Origin: Rhododendron vialii
Lineage: Eukaryota > Streptophyta > Magnoliopsida > Ericales > Ericaceae
Length of the DNA: 64,000 nt
NCBI RefSeq assembly: GCF_030253575.1
Contig: NC_080568.1
Span: 32,639,001 to 32,703,000, forward strand
Direction of reading: 5' to 3'
In this document: positions 17,256 through 29,029 of the stretch, one piece after another
Numbering within the stretch: the first letter of the stretch is position 1
Layout: each line of letters starts with the position of its first letter
Notes under the pieces: model-generated
Told to the model about the DNA's origin: nothing
Databases searched by the model: none
Seen by the model: the letters and a program-made list of their open reading frames with translations, nothing else
Program-made: the position numbers and the translations under genes

Positions 17256-20200
17256 CTATACCATCCCATCACTCACCAGTTCTTCTAATCCCTTTCTCAG
17301 CCTCCCAGCAGCAACTTGACAATCGTGCTCTACCAATCCTCCAAACGAGACCCTAACGTGCCCAGGGCAGCCAGAGGAACTGCCCGGGATAATAACCACC
17401 CCATGCTTCTTAGCAAGCCAACGAACAACTTCAAAATCATCGATATATTTGTCCGGGAGCTTTGCCCATAGATAAATTGCACCTTCTCCTCCTCTCACGG
17501 CATCTTTTCCCAAAGGGGATAACGCTTCTAGAACTATTTCCCTGTTCTTGACGAGATCTTTCACTTGCTCAGTGACCCACTCGGGACCCACTTCTAAGGC
17601 GCAAAGGGCGAGGCGTTGAGAAATAACAGCCGCACAGATTGGGATGTTGTCTTGGATTTTGAGGAGTTGGGCTGCCAAGCCCTCTACTTCTGAAGGGTAT
17701 GCTATCTGCATGCATGAACATAAAAGCTCATATTAGGAGCACTTAATCTTGGATTACCTATTGCAAAATGAAACTAAAAGTTATATTGGAGAGCAAACGT
17801 TTCCTGTTTAAAGCTAGAGAAAATAATGGAAGCGTTACTCAAGAGTAGGAAATTTTTGAGATGCTTGCAAGGATTTCGATATTTTGAGCAGTAAAACAAC
17901 CCCTTTTCCGCTTTCAGTTTATTTATTTTATTAGAGGAAGAGATTTAGAAGCAATTAAAAACCAATATTTTGAAAAGCACATTTGTTTATCACCTCACTA
18001 AGTAAAGCAGAAGCTATGAAACAGATATTGCTGGTGTAGCAGACAAAAAAAGGAGAGTAGAGGCGTTACAGTGCATCATCTACAAGAAGTTAGTGACTTC
18101 CACAGTATAGACATTGGTTTTGTAATAAGATGATCAGCGTCATTAACTACAGATGATATGAAAAATCACATGCAAGTACAGTTATGTAACGGGTAATCAT
18201 GCTATTTAAAAAGAGCAAGCTCAAGTTTCAGGAGCAAAATTAATTTTGCTTCTAATGAAAACACTTTGATTTCTTCTTGATCGTCATGACGTAAGAAGTA
18301 GTAAGCACTACTCACATATCCGACACGCCATCCCATCATCCCATAAGCTTTAGAAAAAGAAAAAACGTTGACTATGTGATTACCCTCCACACAGGTGTGT
18401 TTGCGGCCATCGTACATGAAGTACCTGCACGTAAAATTATTAAGACTCCAACGTACCACTGAAGTCATGAAAACATAGGTATATCATATTCTTGAAAATC
18501 AGCGAACACAGAGAAACTAATGGCTAGTAACTTCAGAAGTGCAACAAAATGAGAGCAAGTACCCAGACAACAATCCAATCTCTTTTCTATTTTCCTGTTT
18601 CTTAAGTAACAAACAAATTTAAGTTCCTGGATTTTGATATCCAGTTGCAAAAGCAAAATCATAACTCTGAAAGCCTAACATGTGATGGCTGACGTCACAT
18701 TGGAAGTCGAAGACTTTGGTGAAGCTTACAGGAAATAAACAAAAGCCTGCACGATTGTAACAATGGAATTGTGGAGGGGTATCATGAAAGGTTGGGAAGC
18801 CTTTGTAATCTATACTCATTTGGCAGTTGGCGAAGGAAGGAGGGTGAAATTTTGGGACCATGTGTGGTGTGGGGAAGTGAGCTTGCAGGTGGCCTTTCCG
18901 TGTATTTATCGCTTGGCTTGCAAAAGGGATGCAACCGTCTCAGATTATCTTCTCCACAACGATGGGGCTACAGTTTGGGATATCCGTTTGCATAGAAATG
19001 TTAAAGAAGGGGAGGAGGAAGCCTTGATGGCATTATTTTCTAGATTGTACGGTTTGCAAGGCATAGGAGAAGGAGAGGATGAGATGCGTTGGAAACTAAC
19101 CAAATCGGGTCTTTTTGAGGTGAAATCGTATTATCATGCATTACGGGGGAGTGGTAACTCAACCCATCCGTGGCAAGCGATTTGGAAATCAAAAGCGCCG
19201 TTGAAAGTGGCTTTTTTTGTTTGGTGCGCGGCTCAAGGCAAAATTCTTACAATCGATAATCTAATTCGTAGACGGAGAATAATTATTAACTGGTGCTGTA
19301 TGTGTAAAAGGGATGCAGAATCGGTGAATCACCTCCTCATCCATTGTTCGGTGGCATGGGAACTTTGGTCCATGGTGTTATCTTGGTTTGGGTTACAATG
19401 GGTTATGTTGAGAAATGTTTTGGAGCTTTTAATAGCTTGGAGGGGTGCTAGAGTGGGCAAGCAGAGAAAGCGCGTATGGGCTATGATCCCTCTTTGTTTG
19501 ATGTGGACTATTTGGCATGAGAGGAATTCGAGATGTTTCGAAGGGGTCGAGAAGCCTTTATTTAAAATTAAAAGTTTTGTGGTTAGTAGTTTGTATAGTT
19601 GGGACAAGGGAGATTGTAATCCCTCCCTTGATCATTTTCCAGAGTGGTTTGAGTTGTTTTTTTCGACCGGTGGTGTATAGGGCCTTTTTGTCTTGATGGC
19701 CTTTTTTTGTATTCGGGTGGCATTCCCTTAATGCCTTCTTTAATATTAATATTTACTTATCAAAAAAAAAAACCAATGGAAACTTTATATCCAACTCAAA
19801 ACCAATTGACAATGAGTGTAGAAGTCCCAAATATTACTAAGTGATCTCTCATTCCATACCCAAGCAATGTGGGACAACTACTCAAATACCTCCCCTCACG
19901 TGTGGTGCAGCCCCATTTAGGTCGGTCACATGTGGCCACTTTTTTGGGTCCTATCATTGTGTAGCCTTTTTTGGATGTCATCTTGGATCGTGGGGTCTGG
20001 GCTTGATATAATTTTTGTTATAAAATTAGGAATGGCATGCGATTGCTCTGATACCATGTGGAAACTTTATATCCAACTCAAAACCAATTGACATTGAGGG
20101 GAGAAGTCCAAAATGTTATTAAGTAATCTCTCATTCCATACCCAAGCAATGTGGGACAACTACTCTAACATTAGCTATAACAGAGACGACGAATAACCGA

Positions 20201-20541
20201 ACAAGTGATGCTCGTGTATCTCAAACATGGATTGGCAACTAGCTCTATTATGCACTGATTCTGGATTAATCACAGAATCAATATATGCTTGTAATCCCTT
20301 CATATTTAAGGTAAGATTTCAGCACATTTTTTGTTACAAACAACACTATCAATCCTGTCAAACCAGATACAAAAATTTACATGAGAAAGCAGTTGAATAT
20401 CAAGCACGTAAGACTGGGAAAGAATTCACTCACTCGTATGTATTATCTACAACAAGCCAACATCCAGCATCCCTGCAGAGATCTGAAATCCTCTACACAA
20501 AACAAAACAAAGCGAAACAAAAAAGTTAAGAGGATTCTGAC

Positions 20542-20592
<51 letters not shown>

Positions 20593-23500
20593 TGAGAAGA
20601 GGGTCTGGAATGTAGGTTCCAGAGGGGTTGCCAGGATTAACGACAGTAACAAGCTTCGGGGTTGGTTTAGTTTCCTGTAAAGTTTTTTCTAGCCACTCTG
20701 AAAAGCAGAATTCTGATCATGAACAACAGAAATATACAGATATGCAGATAAATAACAATTCACTGAAGTATTAGATTGGTCTTCCTGCATTAATGAAACC
20801 AAACGAAATTAATTCTCCAATTCTCTCTTACAACAGAACAATAAGGGGTTTATCTTATATACACAAGTATAAGGACGGTTTTCTATTGTAACAATGAAGA
20901 CGTTTCATAGGATGAACAAGCCAGAAGCCAAGAAAAATTTGAAAACGAACCTATTTAAAAGATGAAAAGGAAAACAATTGTCAAAGGAGAAGTTAAATCA
21001 AGCAGAAAATGAAATGTAAAACTTTAATAAATGGAATATCACTAACCCAGACTTACTACGACTTTGTCTGAAGCTTTTAAAGCTGTACTAACTAAAATGT
21101 GATTCAATAAACATTTTAAAAGTCCCCATCATGATCTACACCGGTTCAACTGCAGCCTCAGGGTTTTCCTGAAATCTTTTTTTTTTTTTTTTTTGAAATC
21201 TACAACTCTCCATGTACAAATGCAATCTAAGGTGGATCCATAATGTTTGTTGTTGCAAAAGCTGTCCCGCCAAATAAAATAATTTGCTTCAAACATCTAG
21301 AGATAGTATTGCTTATCAGGTGTTTGATTAAGAATACGAGACAGGATGGCAATTCCTCTTACACAATGAAAACTTATGAAGCTTCTAACCTGCATCAGGA
21401 TGAAGTGTCTTTGGATTACCAGGACCCACCAGAATGTTAGTTACACCTGTCATCTGGAATGACATGTACGCATTGAAGTAGTATGGTGCAAACATAACTA
21501 CAGAATCCCCAGCATCACACAATGTCAGAACTAAATTCACAAATGCCTGCAACCAGAAAGGGACTTGTGTTAGATTTGTCAAGGATGTAGAGAAATTTTG
21601 CACAAGTACATACAGATTACATACAGAAAGGTACTTTGTTTTTATACTATGGAAAAAGTTATGAGATTTATACTCATCCTTTACAAGTCCAACCCCAAAG
21701 AAAAAAGAACTATAGCGAGCAGGCATAGTCACCTGATTTGCGCCTGCCGTAACCATCACGGAAGATTTGTGTAAGTTGTTCTCTACTCGCAGCTGCAAAA
21801 CAAAGGAAAAGTAATGAGATCATAATAGAGTCAGTATGGAAGGAGAAAAATACAAGTTGCTCGGTTTGTATCTGATAGCCGATCATGTTACAGGCCTCAA
21901 CAGTCACGGACACAGAGACATGAACAAAATCGGATGCATATAATCCCCAAGAATAATTTCACAACAAACAGAGAACCATTTATGAAACTATTTTGGACAC
22001 TTGAACAAAAACTGCACCAATAATCAAAGGAAGTGGGGGAAACACAACCTGGCAGTGTTTTAGCCTACTAGAAATCCTCAACTGGAAACATTGGAATCAA
22101 TACAACAACAACAGAACCCATGTAGTCTCCAATCATTGGGGGTATGGGCGGGGGAGGATTGAAGACAGACCTAACCTTTGGCAATATGCACAAAGTGGCT
22201 GCTCTCAGGATACCACTGAAACAGTGGCCTCCCTTTACCTGTTTTGTTGTGGAATCAATAGCTATACCTTTTTAATCAATGCCTCCTTAAGCTCGGGAAG
22301 ACCTTCATCAGCACCATAACGACTAACTGAAGGATCCCACACAAGTTCTTTTGCCGTATCCAAAGCTCTCTTTGGTGGTTGCCAATACACTACTCCCTAC
22401 ATGAGAATACGGTCAAAGAATAAGGTACTGCTAAGACAGTGCCACAGACCAAAAGCAATAAAGGAGAGAAGAAACTATAGGTTATGGTTTCCATTGGTAA
22501 ATACTAGTAACTGACAACCATTATAATTTATACCGTTCAAAGAAGTTCCCGAATACAAGATAGTGATTGATGAGCCATTGTGGTGGATAGTGATTGACTC
22601 CTAAGCTCTGTTACCATCAACAGAGCTTAGGAGTTTTTCAAGGATTGCTAGATCTCAAATTTCCCACTCAACAACAATTTGCAATTTACTAGAATGTTTC
22701 CCAGAAAATGTCATAATGAAAAGTGAACACTAGAAAATTCAAGTCAGATGGAACACTTGTGGCCTTAATTGTAATTTGTCACCACATGAATCTCATATGG
22801 CTACTTTACTCTCAATTCACATGCCAAGTTAAGAAATTTCAAATCATCCGAATCACTCAGAATCCTGAACAGGTAGGGATGTGACATGCTGAAAGAATAA
22901 CACTAACAGAATCCCCACTTCCTAGGTCTTATAAAATGCTTGTTTCGCAGAAAAAAAGAAAAAAAGAAAAAAACCCCAGCAACTACTCAGCTCCCATAAC
23001 ACCAAATGCTACAAATATCATGCAACAGGTGTGATGGAAAAACTAGCAATTATCATATAGTGTGAAATTGGCAAGAATGATCCAATGGTCCAAAACAGTA
23101 GATAAACAGCGTTACTTCAGCTAGAATATGGTGGAAGAAGTAGACTGAGAGAGCTGACAGGAAATCCCAATTTAGAAATAAGAATACAATGAAATTCCAA
23201 ACTGTTATGCACAAAACCTCGTAACACCAATATGCAAAACTAGCTTACGTATGAACGACCTATCAAAAACACAATCAGTCGGTTTTTACGTACTTTTCTA
23301 AGGGCTTAATAATCAAGAAGTTGACTACCCAGGTGCAATCAAGATCCTTTGGATATCTGGGATCAAGAAAGAGGTTGGAAGAAGATAGGAAAATTAGTCA
23401 GACATTATGCAGAGCAAGAGTACCTCATTAGAACATTGACCCTGGTTCTCAGTTCAATCATGGACTCATATTAACATGGTCTTTGTGCTTCCCATTAATT

Positions 23501-25038
23501 TCCCAGTAATGCACTTCGGGTGGAAGGGAGAAGACCATAAACAAAGAAGGCTAAGTACTTAAAAGTTGACTCTGGATATGAGCAATAATCTGTGGCATCT
23601 ACTACTGTCTACTGTTGATCATTCCTGTTCACTATCACCATATCAAATTGAACGTTGAAGGCGTCCAATACCATCATGATTTCAGCAGTCCAGACATTTC
23701 CTCGAGAAAGTTGAGCTGGCAAAGAGTTCGTGTACTGTGGATTGTGATTTGAGAGACTAAAGAGAACTGTTCCACAAATCTCGGTTTCTCAAATTCCATA
23801 GCCTTAAAATGACAACCTACATAATCTAAATTAACCTGGTTTGACAAAAAAAATGGTAAGGGTAAACCAACCTGAGCTAGAGAAAGTAGATCGTTGGAAC
23901 CTCGGAACAATTCCTGAATCTGCAAACACAATACCCACTTACCATCAAATACAGAGTCACACACGTTTCAGCAGAGAAATGGCACATCAAACGAAGAATT
24001 CCCGCAAGATCAAAAAAAAAAAGCGAAGAATTTCCACATGGTATCCATACCAAGAAAACATATGAACTACTAAAAGCCAATTTAGGGTTTTTGAGGAACC
24101 CAATTTGCCAGAACCATCAAAACACTCACACATTTTACATGGCAAACAAAAACATCAAACCAAGAGAGCCCACACAGTATTTGTACCAAAAAAAATACAT
24201 GAACTACTAAAACCCAGTTTAGGGATTTTGAAGGACCCAATTTACCAGGACCATTAAAACACTTTACTTCGGAAACAAACACATCAAACGAAGAGCACCC
24301 ACATGGTATTTATACCGGAAAAATATACTAGTATGAACTACTAAAACCCAATTTAGGGTTTTGTGATTAGACCCAATTTACCTAGACCATCAAAACACTC
24401 ACACAGTTTACTTGGGAAACAAACATATCAAACGAGGAGCACCCACATGGTATCCGTACCGAAGAAATATACTACAGTATGAACTACTCAAACCATTTTA
24501 GGGATTTTGAAAAACTCAATTTACCTGGACCATCAAAACACTCACACACTATACGTGAAAAACTAACACATCAAACGAAGAGCACCCGCTTGGTATTCAT
24601 GCCGAAAAATATATGATGAACTACTATAACCGAATTTAGGGTCTTTGATCAACCCAATTTACTTGGACCATCAAAACACTTGCACACTTTTTTGGGGAAA
24701 CAAACACATCAAACGAAGAGCAAATATACGACCTACCATAACCCAATTTGCCTTCTTTTTTTTTTTTATAATTCATGATAACCCAATTTACCTGGATCAC
24801 CGAAATACTCGGAACATTTTACACGAAAACAAACGCATCACGAAGAGCAACCACGTGGTGTTTATATGTGGAAAAAAAAAAGTATATACACAGAGAGCTA
24901 AAAACCTAAGAAAAACAATACATAAAAAACAAACCAGAACCCAATTTTTAGGGTTCGTAATGAAACCCAATTTACCTGAACCATCACCGGTGTATCAGTC
25001 AATAAAGCCCTCCTCGCTAGCATCCCAGGCGAACCCAT
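17256..25038 (-). CDS. ISS1: Aromatic aminotransferase ISS1 / methionine aminotransferase VAS1
   Basis: Nine coding exons (minus): 25038-24976, 23919-23872, 22396-22268, 21792-21733, 21546-21390, 20697-20591, 20492-20434, 18424-18316, 17705-17256. All have GT/AG borders and matching phases, giving 393 aa against about 394 in Arabidopsis. It is a PLP-dependent class I/II transaminase: substrate/PLP motif NPGNPSGTY (173-181), VDNTY (Asp204, Tyr207), FSFSKAYGMMGWRVGY with Schiff-base Lys233, and RVSFGG with the carboxylate-binding Arg362. Published Arabidopsis work has the enzyme linking methionine and aromatic amino-acid pools to auxin and ethylene precursor levels. The N-terminus MGSPGMLARRALLTDTPVMVQ matches the family start and shows no transit peptide, so cytosolic. 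Intron 1 carries a splice-donor minisatellite and intron 7 a LINE plus a TRIM element. All catalytic residues are present. Confidence 0.96.
18763..19771 (+). mobile_element. 5'-truncated LINE (zf-RVT end) in ISS1 intron 7
   Basis: An open frame of about 305 codons (18763-19680) on the strand opposite ISS1 encodes the C-terminal part of a plant LINE ORF2. It has GRRVKFWDHVWCG, MRWKLTKSGLFEVKSYYHAL, the zinc-binding reverse-transcriptase block APLKVAFFVWCAAQGKILTIDNL...CCMCKRDAESVNHLLIHC, and LMWTIWHERNSRCFEG. About 90 bp after the stop the element ends in 'acttatc' plus an A-run (about 19762-19772). Endonuclease and RT domains are absent (5' truncation). The uninterrupted frame suggests a fairly recent insertion. 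A possible duplication 'caatggaa' flanks it but also overlaps the neighbouring TRIM, so it is not relied on. Confidence 0.88.
19775..20170 (-). mobile_element. TRIM (terminal-repeat retrotransposon in miniature) in ISS1 intron 7
   Basis: Two direct repeats of about 114 bp (19775-19888 and 20057-20170) share 'aaactttatatccaactcaa' and 'catacccaagcaatgtggga'. Read on the minus strand, the first LTR begins TGTTAGAGTAG and is followed directly by TGGTATCAGAGC (20056-20045), the primer-binding site complementary to initiator tRNA-Met. The second LTR is preceded by a purine tract GTGAGGGGAGG (about 19889-19899). The internal region is only about 168 bp and noncoding. PBS, polypurine tract and LTR pair together identify a non-autonomous TRIM in the same orientation as ISS1. 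Confidence 0.9.
20546..20590. repeat. (GA)n microsatellite at the ISS1 intron-6 donor
   Basis: ISS1 exon 6 ends ...CTCAAG and intron 6 begins GTCTCTCTCTCT, so the CT repeat includes the +3 onward positions of the donor. The repeat is about 22 units. Confidence 0.93.
24090..24990 (-). repeat. Minisatellite of ~138 bp units derived from the ISS1 exon 1/intron 1 junction
   Basis: The block 'accatca(a)' with upstream 'cccaattta.c' recurs at about 24111, 24249, 24385, 24527, 24665, 24795 and, at the real junction, 24979. Spacing is mostly 130-142 bp. Each unit also carries 'gaactacta', 'aatttaggg', 'aaacacatcaaacgaagagc' and 'cacatggtat'. On the ISS1 strand the shared block reads like TGATGGTCCAG|GTAAATTGGG, matching the authentic exon-1 end and donor (GTTCAG|GTAAATTGGG). 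Several decoy copies of the 5' splice site therefore follow the real one. Confidence 0.88.
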
Positions 25039-25374
25039 CTCTCTCTTCCTCTTCTGATCCTCCTCTTCACCTCTTTACTCAAGATTAAAACTTGAAAGAA
25101 AAAAAAAATGCTCAAAAGGGGTTTTCGTCACCTACCCAGATAAGGAGGGATCAATCTTTTACTGGAGCAGATAAGGGAGGTAGGGATCTTCTTTTTCCAA
25201 CCTACGATTGCAACTTTTTGGCAGGAGATGACTGAACCAGCGATAAGCATGAAGCCAAAAAGACGTGAACACTTTTGTATGTCTATACTGACGAGATTGT
25301 TTTGTTTCTTTCTGTGCGTTTTGTTTACTTTATAGATATTGACTAAAAGAATGATAAGAAATTGGCTATTGTTT

Positions 25375-25408
<34 letters not shown>

Positions 25409-26034
25409 CTAAGAACGTGGAAACTCAAACCCAAATCTCTCTCTTCATCCAACAGTCTAGTGCAAGAAATACACAGAGCTGTAAATCATACTATTTTACT
25501 ACTTCGAATTTCTAAAGAGAATCAACGAGAAATGCGCCAGTGAATTGTATATGAACTCGTACAGGGAATATCCGAGGAATACGCTATCATAAGACCTCTC
25601 ACCTTCTCCCTCCGGAATCGTATTTTCAAGGGAACATGAAAAGTAGGGAGAGGAGTGGAGGACTTCCGACTTCCAAGTGCAATCATGCTAGTTTCACTTT
25701 CAAAGTCATACTAGTAATAGTTTTGTCATTTGTGCAGTGTTTTACGGAAAAGTGATGTGTGCACTATTTCTTAGGGTTTTTTTTTTTGAGCATTTACGAC
25801 CTTGATCTATTTTAAGAAAATATATAAGAAAATCTTCTCCAATCTTTGACTCAAATTTTTTTTCATATTGAGTTTTATCCATTTTTTTTCTCAAATTTGA
25901 GACAACCCAAGTCTCTTACCATTTTTTTTCCAATATTTCAACAGCTCTTTTTTCTTTTTTCTTTTTAACGGCTCCTTTCGTGCCATTCTGAGAGCATGGT
26001 GTCGTAGACGTCATGACTTTCCCAAGCTTGGATA

Positions 26035-26072
<38 letters not shown>

Positions 26073-26779
26073 TGGATATCTGAACGCTGAAGTCTCGATG
26101 ATCTCTCTCTATTCTCTTTGGAAGAATCTTGAAACTGGTTGCGGAATAAGAGCCGCGTCGTTAAGAAGAGATGTGTGCTACCCTTTTGGCCGAAATCGTT
26201 AGGGGAAACAAAAATGGAGGAAAATAATCTTGAAAGCATAAAAAATAATATATTTGGATAAGGGATCATTTTGCCATTAGAGTGAGCCTGGCTTAAAGTA
26301 GGGTTTTATTCAAATTTATATAAAAATTTGGATCAAAGCTGAAAATGCTCTTATGCTCTTAGGTCTTTCATTGTCGGTGCTCTTTAATAGCACAATTGTA
26401 TTTTTCTTGTTATACTAACGAAGTTCTTATGTTTCCACCAAAAAAAATTATCATGCTAGTTTCACACACAAATAAAGAGAAATACTACTACTCCACTACA
26501 TATGCACTTAATTCGCATTAAAAATAGTAGTTCAAACAAAATTCTTGAACACACACTCCTATGAAACACACTTGTCTACATACTCACATGGTCATGATAA
26601 CAAAAAAAAAAAAAAAAACTCACATGGTCACAGACGTCGGTCTCTGTTTTTGTGTGAGCAAAATATCTATGCGGGTTGTGTGTGAAGCTAGACTAATCAT
26701 CCCGTAAGGGTTTCATGCTGTGGTGTGTGAGAAAGTAATTAGCAAAATTTAAGACGTTACAGGCTCATTTGGCTTTAGA
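25039..26779. other. ISS1 promoter side and intergenic DNA, no further gene
   Basis: Upstream of the ISS1 start, with (CT)n microsatellites at about 25377-25407 and 26037-26070. The first (GA on the ISS1 strand) probably sits in the ISS1 promoter or 5' leader. Reading frames across the second are repeat artefacts. Confidence 0.6.
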
Positions 26780-27130
26780 ATTGAAACTGAAACAGTATTT
26801 TTTTTTGTCATTTATTTAAAAAAAAATCATATTTGATAATTTTGCGTCAAGCTTTTGTAACTTATTGATTCGTTTCGGCGAGAAGAATCGGAAGAGTAAA
26901 AAATTTTAATCCAAACTCATAATTTTTTTTCAAAAAGACAAGAATAAAGTAAAATAAGTTGACTTTATTGACTTATTTTTGTCTTTATTCAAAAAATTAA
27001 GTTTTGATAAAAAAAATTTACTTTTCTGATTTTTCTTGTCGAGACGAATCAATAAGTCGCAAAAGTTTGACGTAAAATAAAAACAAATGCAAAAAAATTT
27101 TAAATAAAAACAAAAAAATAAATTACTTAA
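26780..27130. mobile_element. AT-rich fold-back element
   Basis: A long imperfect palindrome centred near 26965. The left half reads 'cttattgattcgtttcggcg', 'agaatcgg', 'aaactcataa' and 'aaaagacaagaataaag'. The right half reads the inverse, 'gtctttattcaaaaaatta' through 'gacgaatcaataag'. The same core recurs inside the hAT element at 49480-49745, so this is a multicopy family. Confidence 0.75.
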
Positions 27131-27814
27131 CTTTTCAATTCAAATTCATCTTACGTTATGTGCTGATAGCGTCAAGCTAGTTTTGAGGTCGAGGTGACTA
27201 TCAGTCAGACTACTCAACTTCAAAACTTGCCTCGTAGGCATGAATGCAACTATAACACCAAATCAACACATCACATATAATTTTTTCATAAAATCCTTTT
27301 AAAGGCGAAAGTGCAATTCTGCGGGTTTAAAAGATGTGTACATTGATCCAAACATAAATGTGCTCAAAAATCGGATGATGAGACATGAGGATCACACATA
27401 AACACGAGACATGAGGATCACACATAAACACGAGGTCTGCACATATCAAAAAAGTCACACAATTATGTCAGTAGCCGTGAACAAACAACTGTGCAAGCAG
27501 CATTAGTGTTGTACCCGTTTGATGCATGAGAAAAAAAATCACATTGTTGTTTTTTTGTCATTGTATATTAAACGAGCATAACGCTATGTGATAAGAAAAA
27601 AAGTTTAATTTTTTTTTCAATCCCATTCAATGCGTGTTGGTATTGTTCTCGTTCTATATAGTGAAAGACATTTTGTGGTGAAGAATGACTTTGGAGCACC
27701 GGGGCATAGAATAAATTTTCCTCCATTCATACCCCCTCCCCACATCTCTCTCTCATTCATTTTTATAAACGAAAGAAGCAAAAATCTAGAAAATTAGGAT
27801 TGAGGTTTTGCTAC

Positions 27815-28150
27815 ACACAGCAAAAATGCAAAGATTTGTTGTGGGGCCCTCTAAGGGTCCTACACAAAGAATCTGATCTGTTCATTAAATGTAAAAATAT
27901 TTTTTCAAGGGGCCCCGCAAAATATTGGCTCAATACGATACTTATAGGTACTTGATTTAATCATTTATTCGGATTTCAGGATAATAAAAAGTTAAATAAT
28001 TGAATTGAGCATCTATAGATATCGGATTAAGCTAATTTTTCGCATGGGCTCTTGAAAAAATATTTTACATTTAATGAACGGCTCAGATTATTTGTGTAGA
28101 GCCCACTCTGGATCCCACATACAGATCTGTGAGCGATCTATGTGGAAATT
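27815..28150. mobile_element. Fold-back MITE, ~335 bp
   Basis: Inverted arms: 'gttcattaaatgtaaaaata' (about 27880-27900) pairs with 'tattttacatttaatgaacg' (about 28060-28080), and 'ggctcaatacgata' pairs with 'atatcggattaagct'. Outer arms share 'tacacaaa.aatctga'. Arm layout matches the element at 4337-4711, suggesting one MITE family. Confidence 0.75.
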
Positions 28151-28550
28151 GTCTATATTAACAGACTTACTGGAAGGCAAAACACATTTTTATTTATTTA
28201 GCATATGTTGATTTTCTAGAGGTAAAAAGTTAAGGCGAAGACAATTCGAAGTTGTAGCCAATGTGCAATTTTCTGATATCAAAGCAGCTGAGTTAAAACT
28301 TGTTCGCTCTAATAAACTGGCACTTCAATTCATTCCTACCCAAGGCAATTGGTTTCTTTCTTTTCTTTTTTTTAATCATCATAAAATGCTCAAAGGGCTA
28401 CAAAAGACTCAAAATTCGAAGCCCTCCTTCATTGAGAAGAACGATTCTCAACTTTCGGATTATCCATATAGATTGAATTACCTCATCAAGTACGATGAAA
28501 AAAATAGAATAGAAAATTTTTGGGGAACAAAAAACTCCCACAGAAGAGAG

Positions 28551-28780
28551 GGCCCGTTCCGCTGTTGGTCCTTAAAAAATAAATAAGTACTTATTTGCAT
28601 CTTTCAAGTTTAAAAATAGTATGCTTATTGAAATAAAAAAATATCCAATATGAAATTTGTTGAGATCTATCAAACCCTGCAAAAAAAAAAATTTATTTTT
28701 ATAAATCTATTATTTTTAAACTTAAAAATAGATCTTATTTTTTAGTTAGTACTTATGGAGTATTTGAGAAAGCGGAACCG
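28551..28780. mobile_element. MITE with GGCCCGTTCCGCT ends, 5' of GLYK
   Basis: The left end GGCCCGTTCCGCT and right end (minus) CGGTTCCGCTTTC are inverted, and 'aataagtacttattt' occurs in the left arm. The element at 61559-61797 has related ends and the same 'cttaaaaaataagtacttat' block. It lies about 245 bp upstream of the GLYK start codon, so it may form part of its promoter. Confidence 0.65.
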
Positions 28781-28989
28781 AACTTCGAACACCCGTTCAG
28801 AAGCAGTTGGGTCCGGAATCGGACCATCGAGACTCCCGGGCTGGAGGGTATTTTCGTACTTCTGTCGTCGTCAAAAAACTCGTTGCGAGTTAGCTCTGGT
28901 TCTTCTTGTGTGGCCTCGAATGCTATCCGAGCTAATCGCTTCCACTGCCGTGTGACTGCCTGCGTGTAAAGTTTTCCCGAATTTTCATC

Positions 28990-28990
<1 letters not shown>

Positions 28991-29024
<34 letters not shown>
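28991..29024. repeat. (GA)n microsatellite abutting the GLYK start codon
   Basis: About 17 GA units run directly into the ATG at 29025, so the last 34 nt of the GLYK 5'UTR are pure GA. Confidence 0.95.

Positions 29025-29029
<5 letters not shown>

Noticed and set aside
18755-19785. Target duplication 'caatggaa' flanking the intronic LINE
   Set aside because: Only 8 bp, and the right copy overlaps the TRIM LTR end, so it may be coincidence.
28263-28586. 107-codon plus frame between MITEs
   Set aside because: AT-rich composition, Asn/Lys-rich, no known domain, and it overlaps a MITE end.
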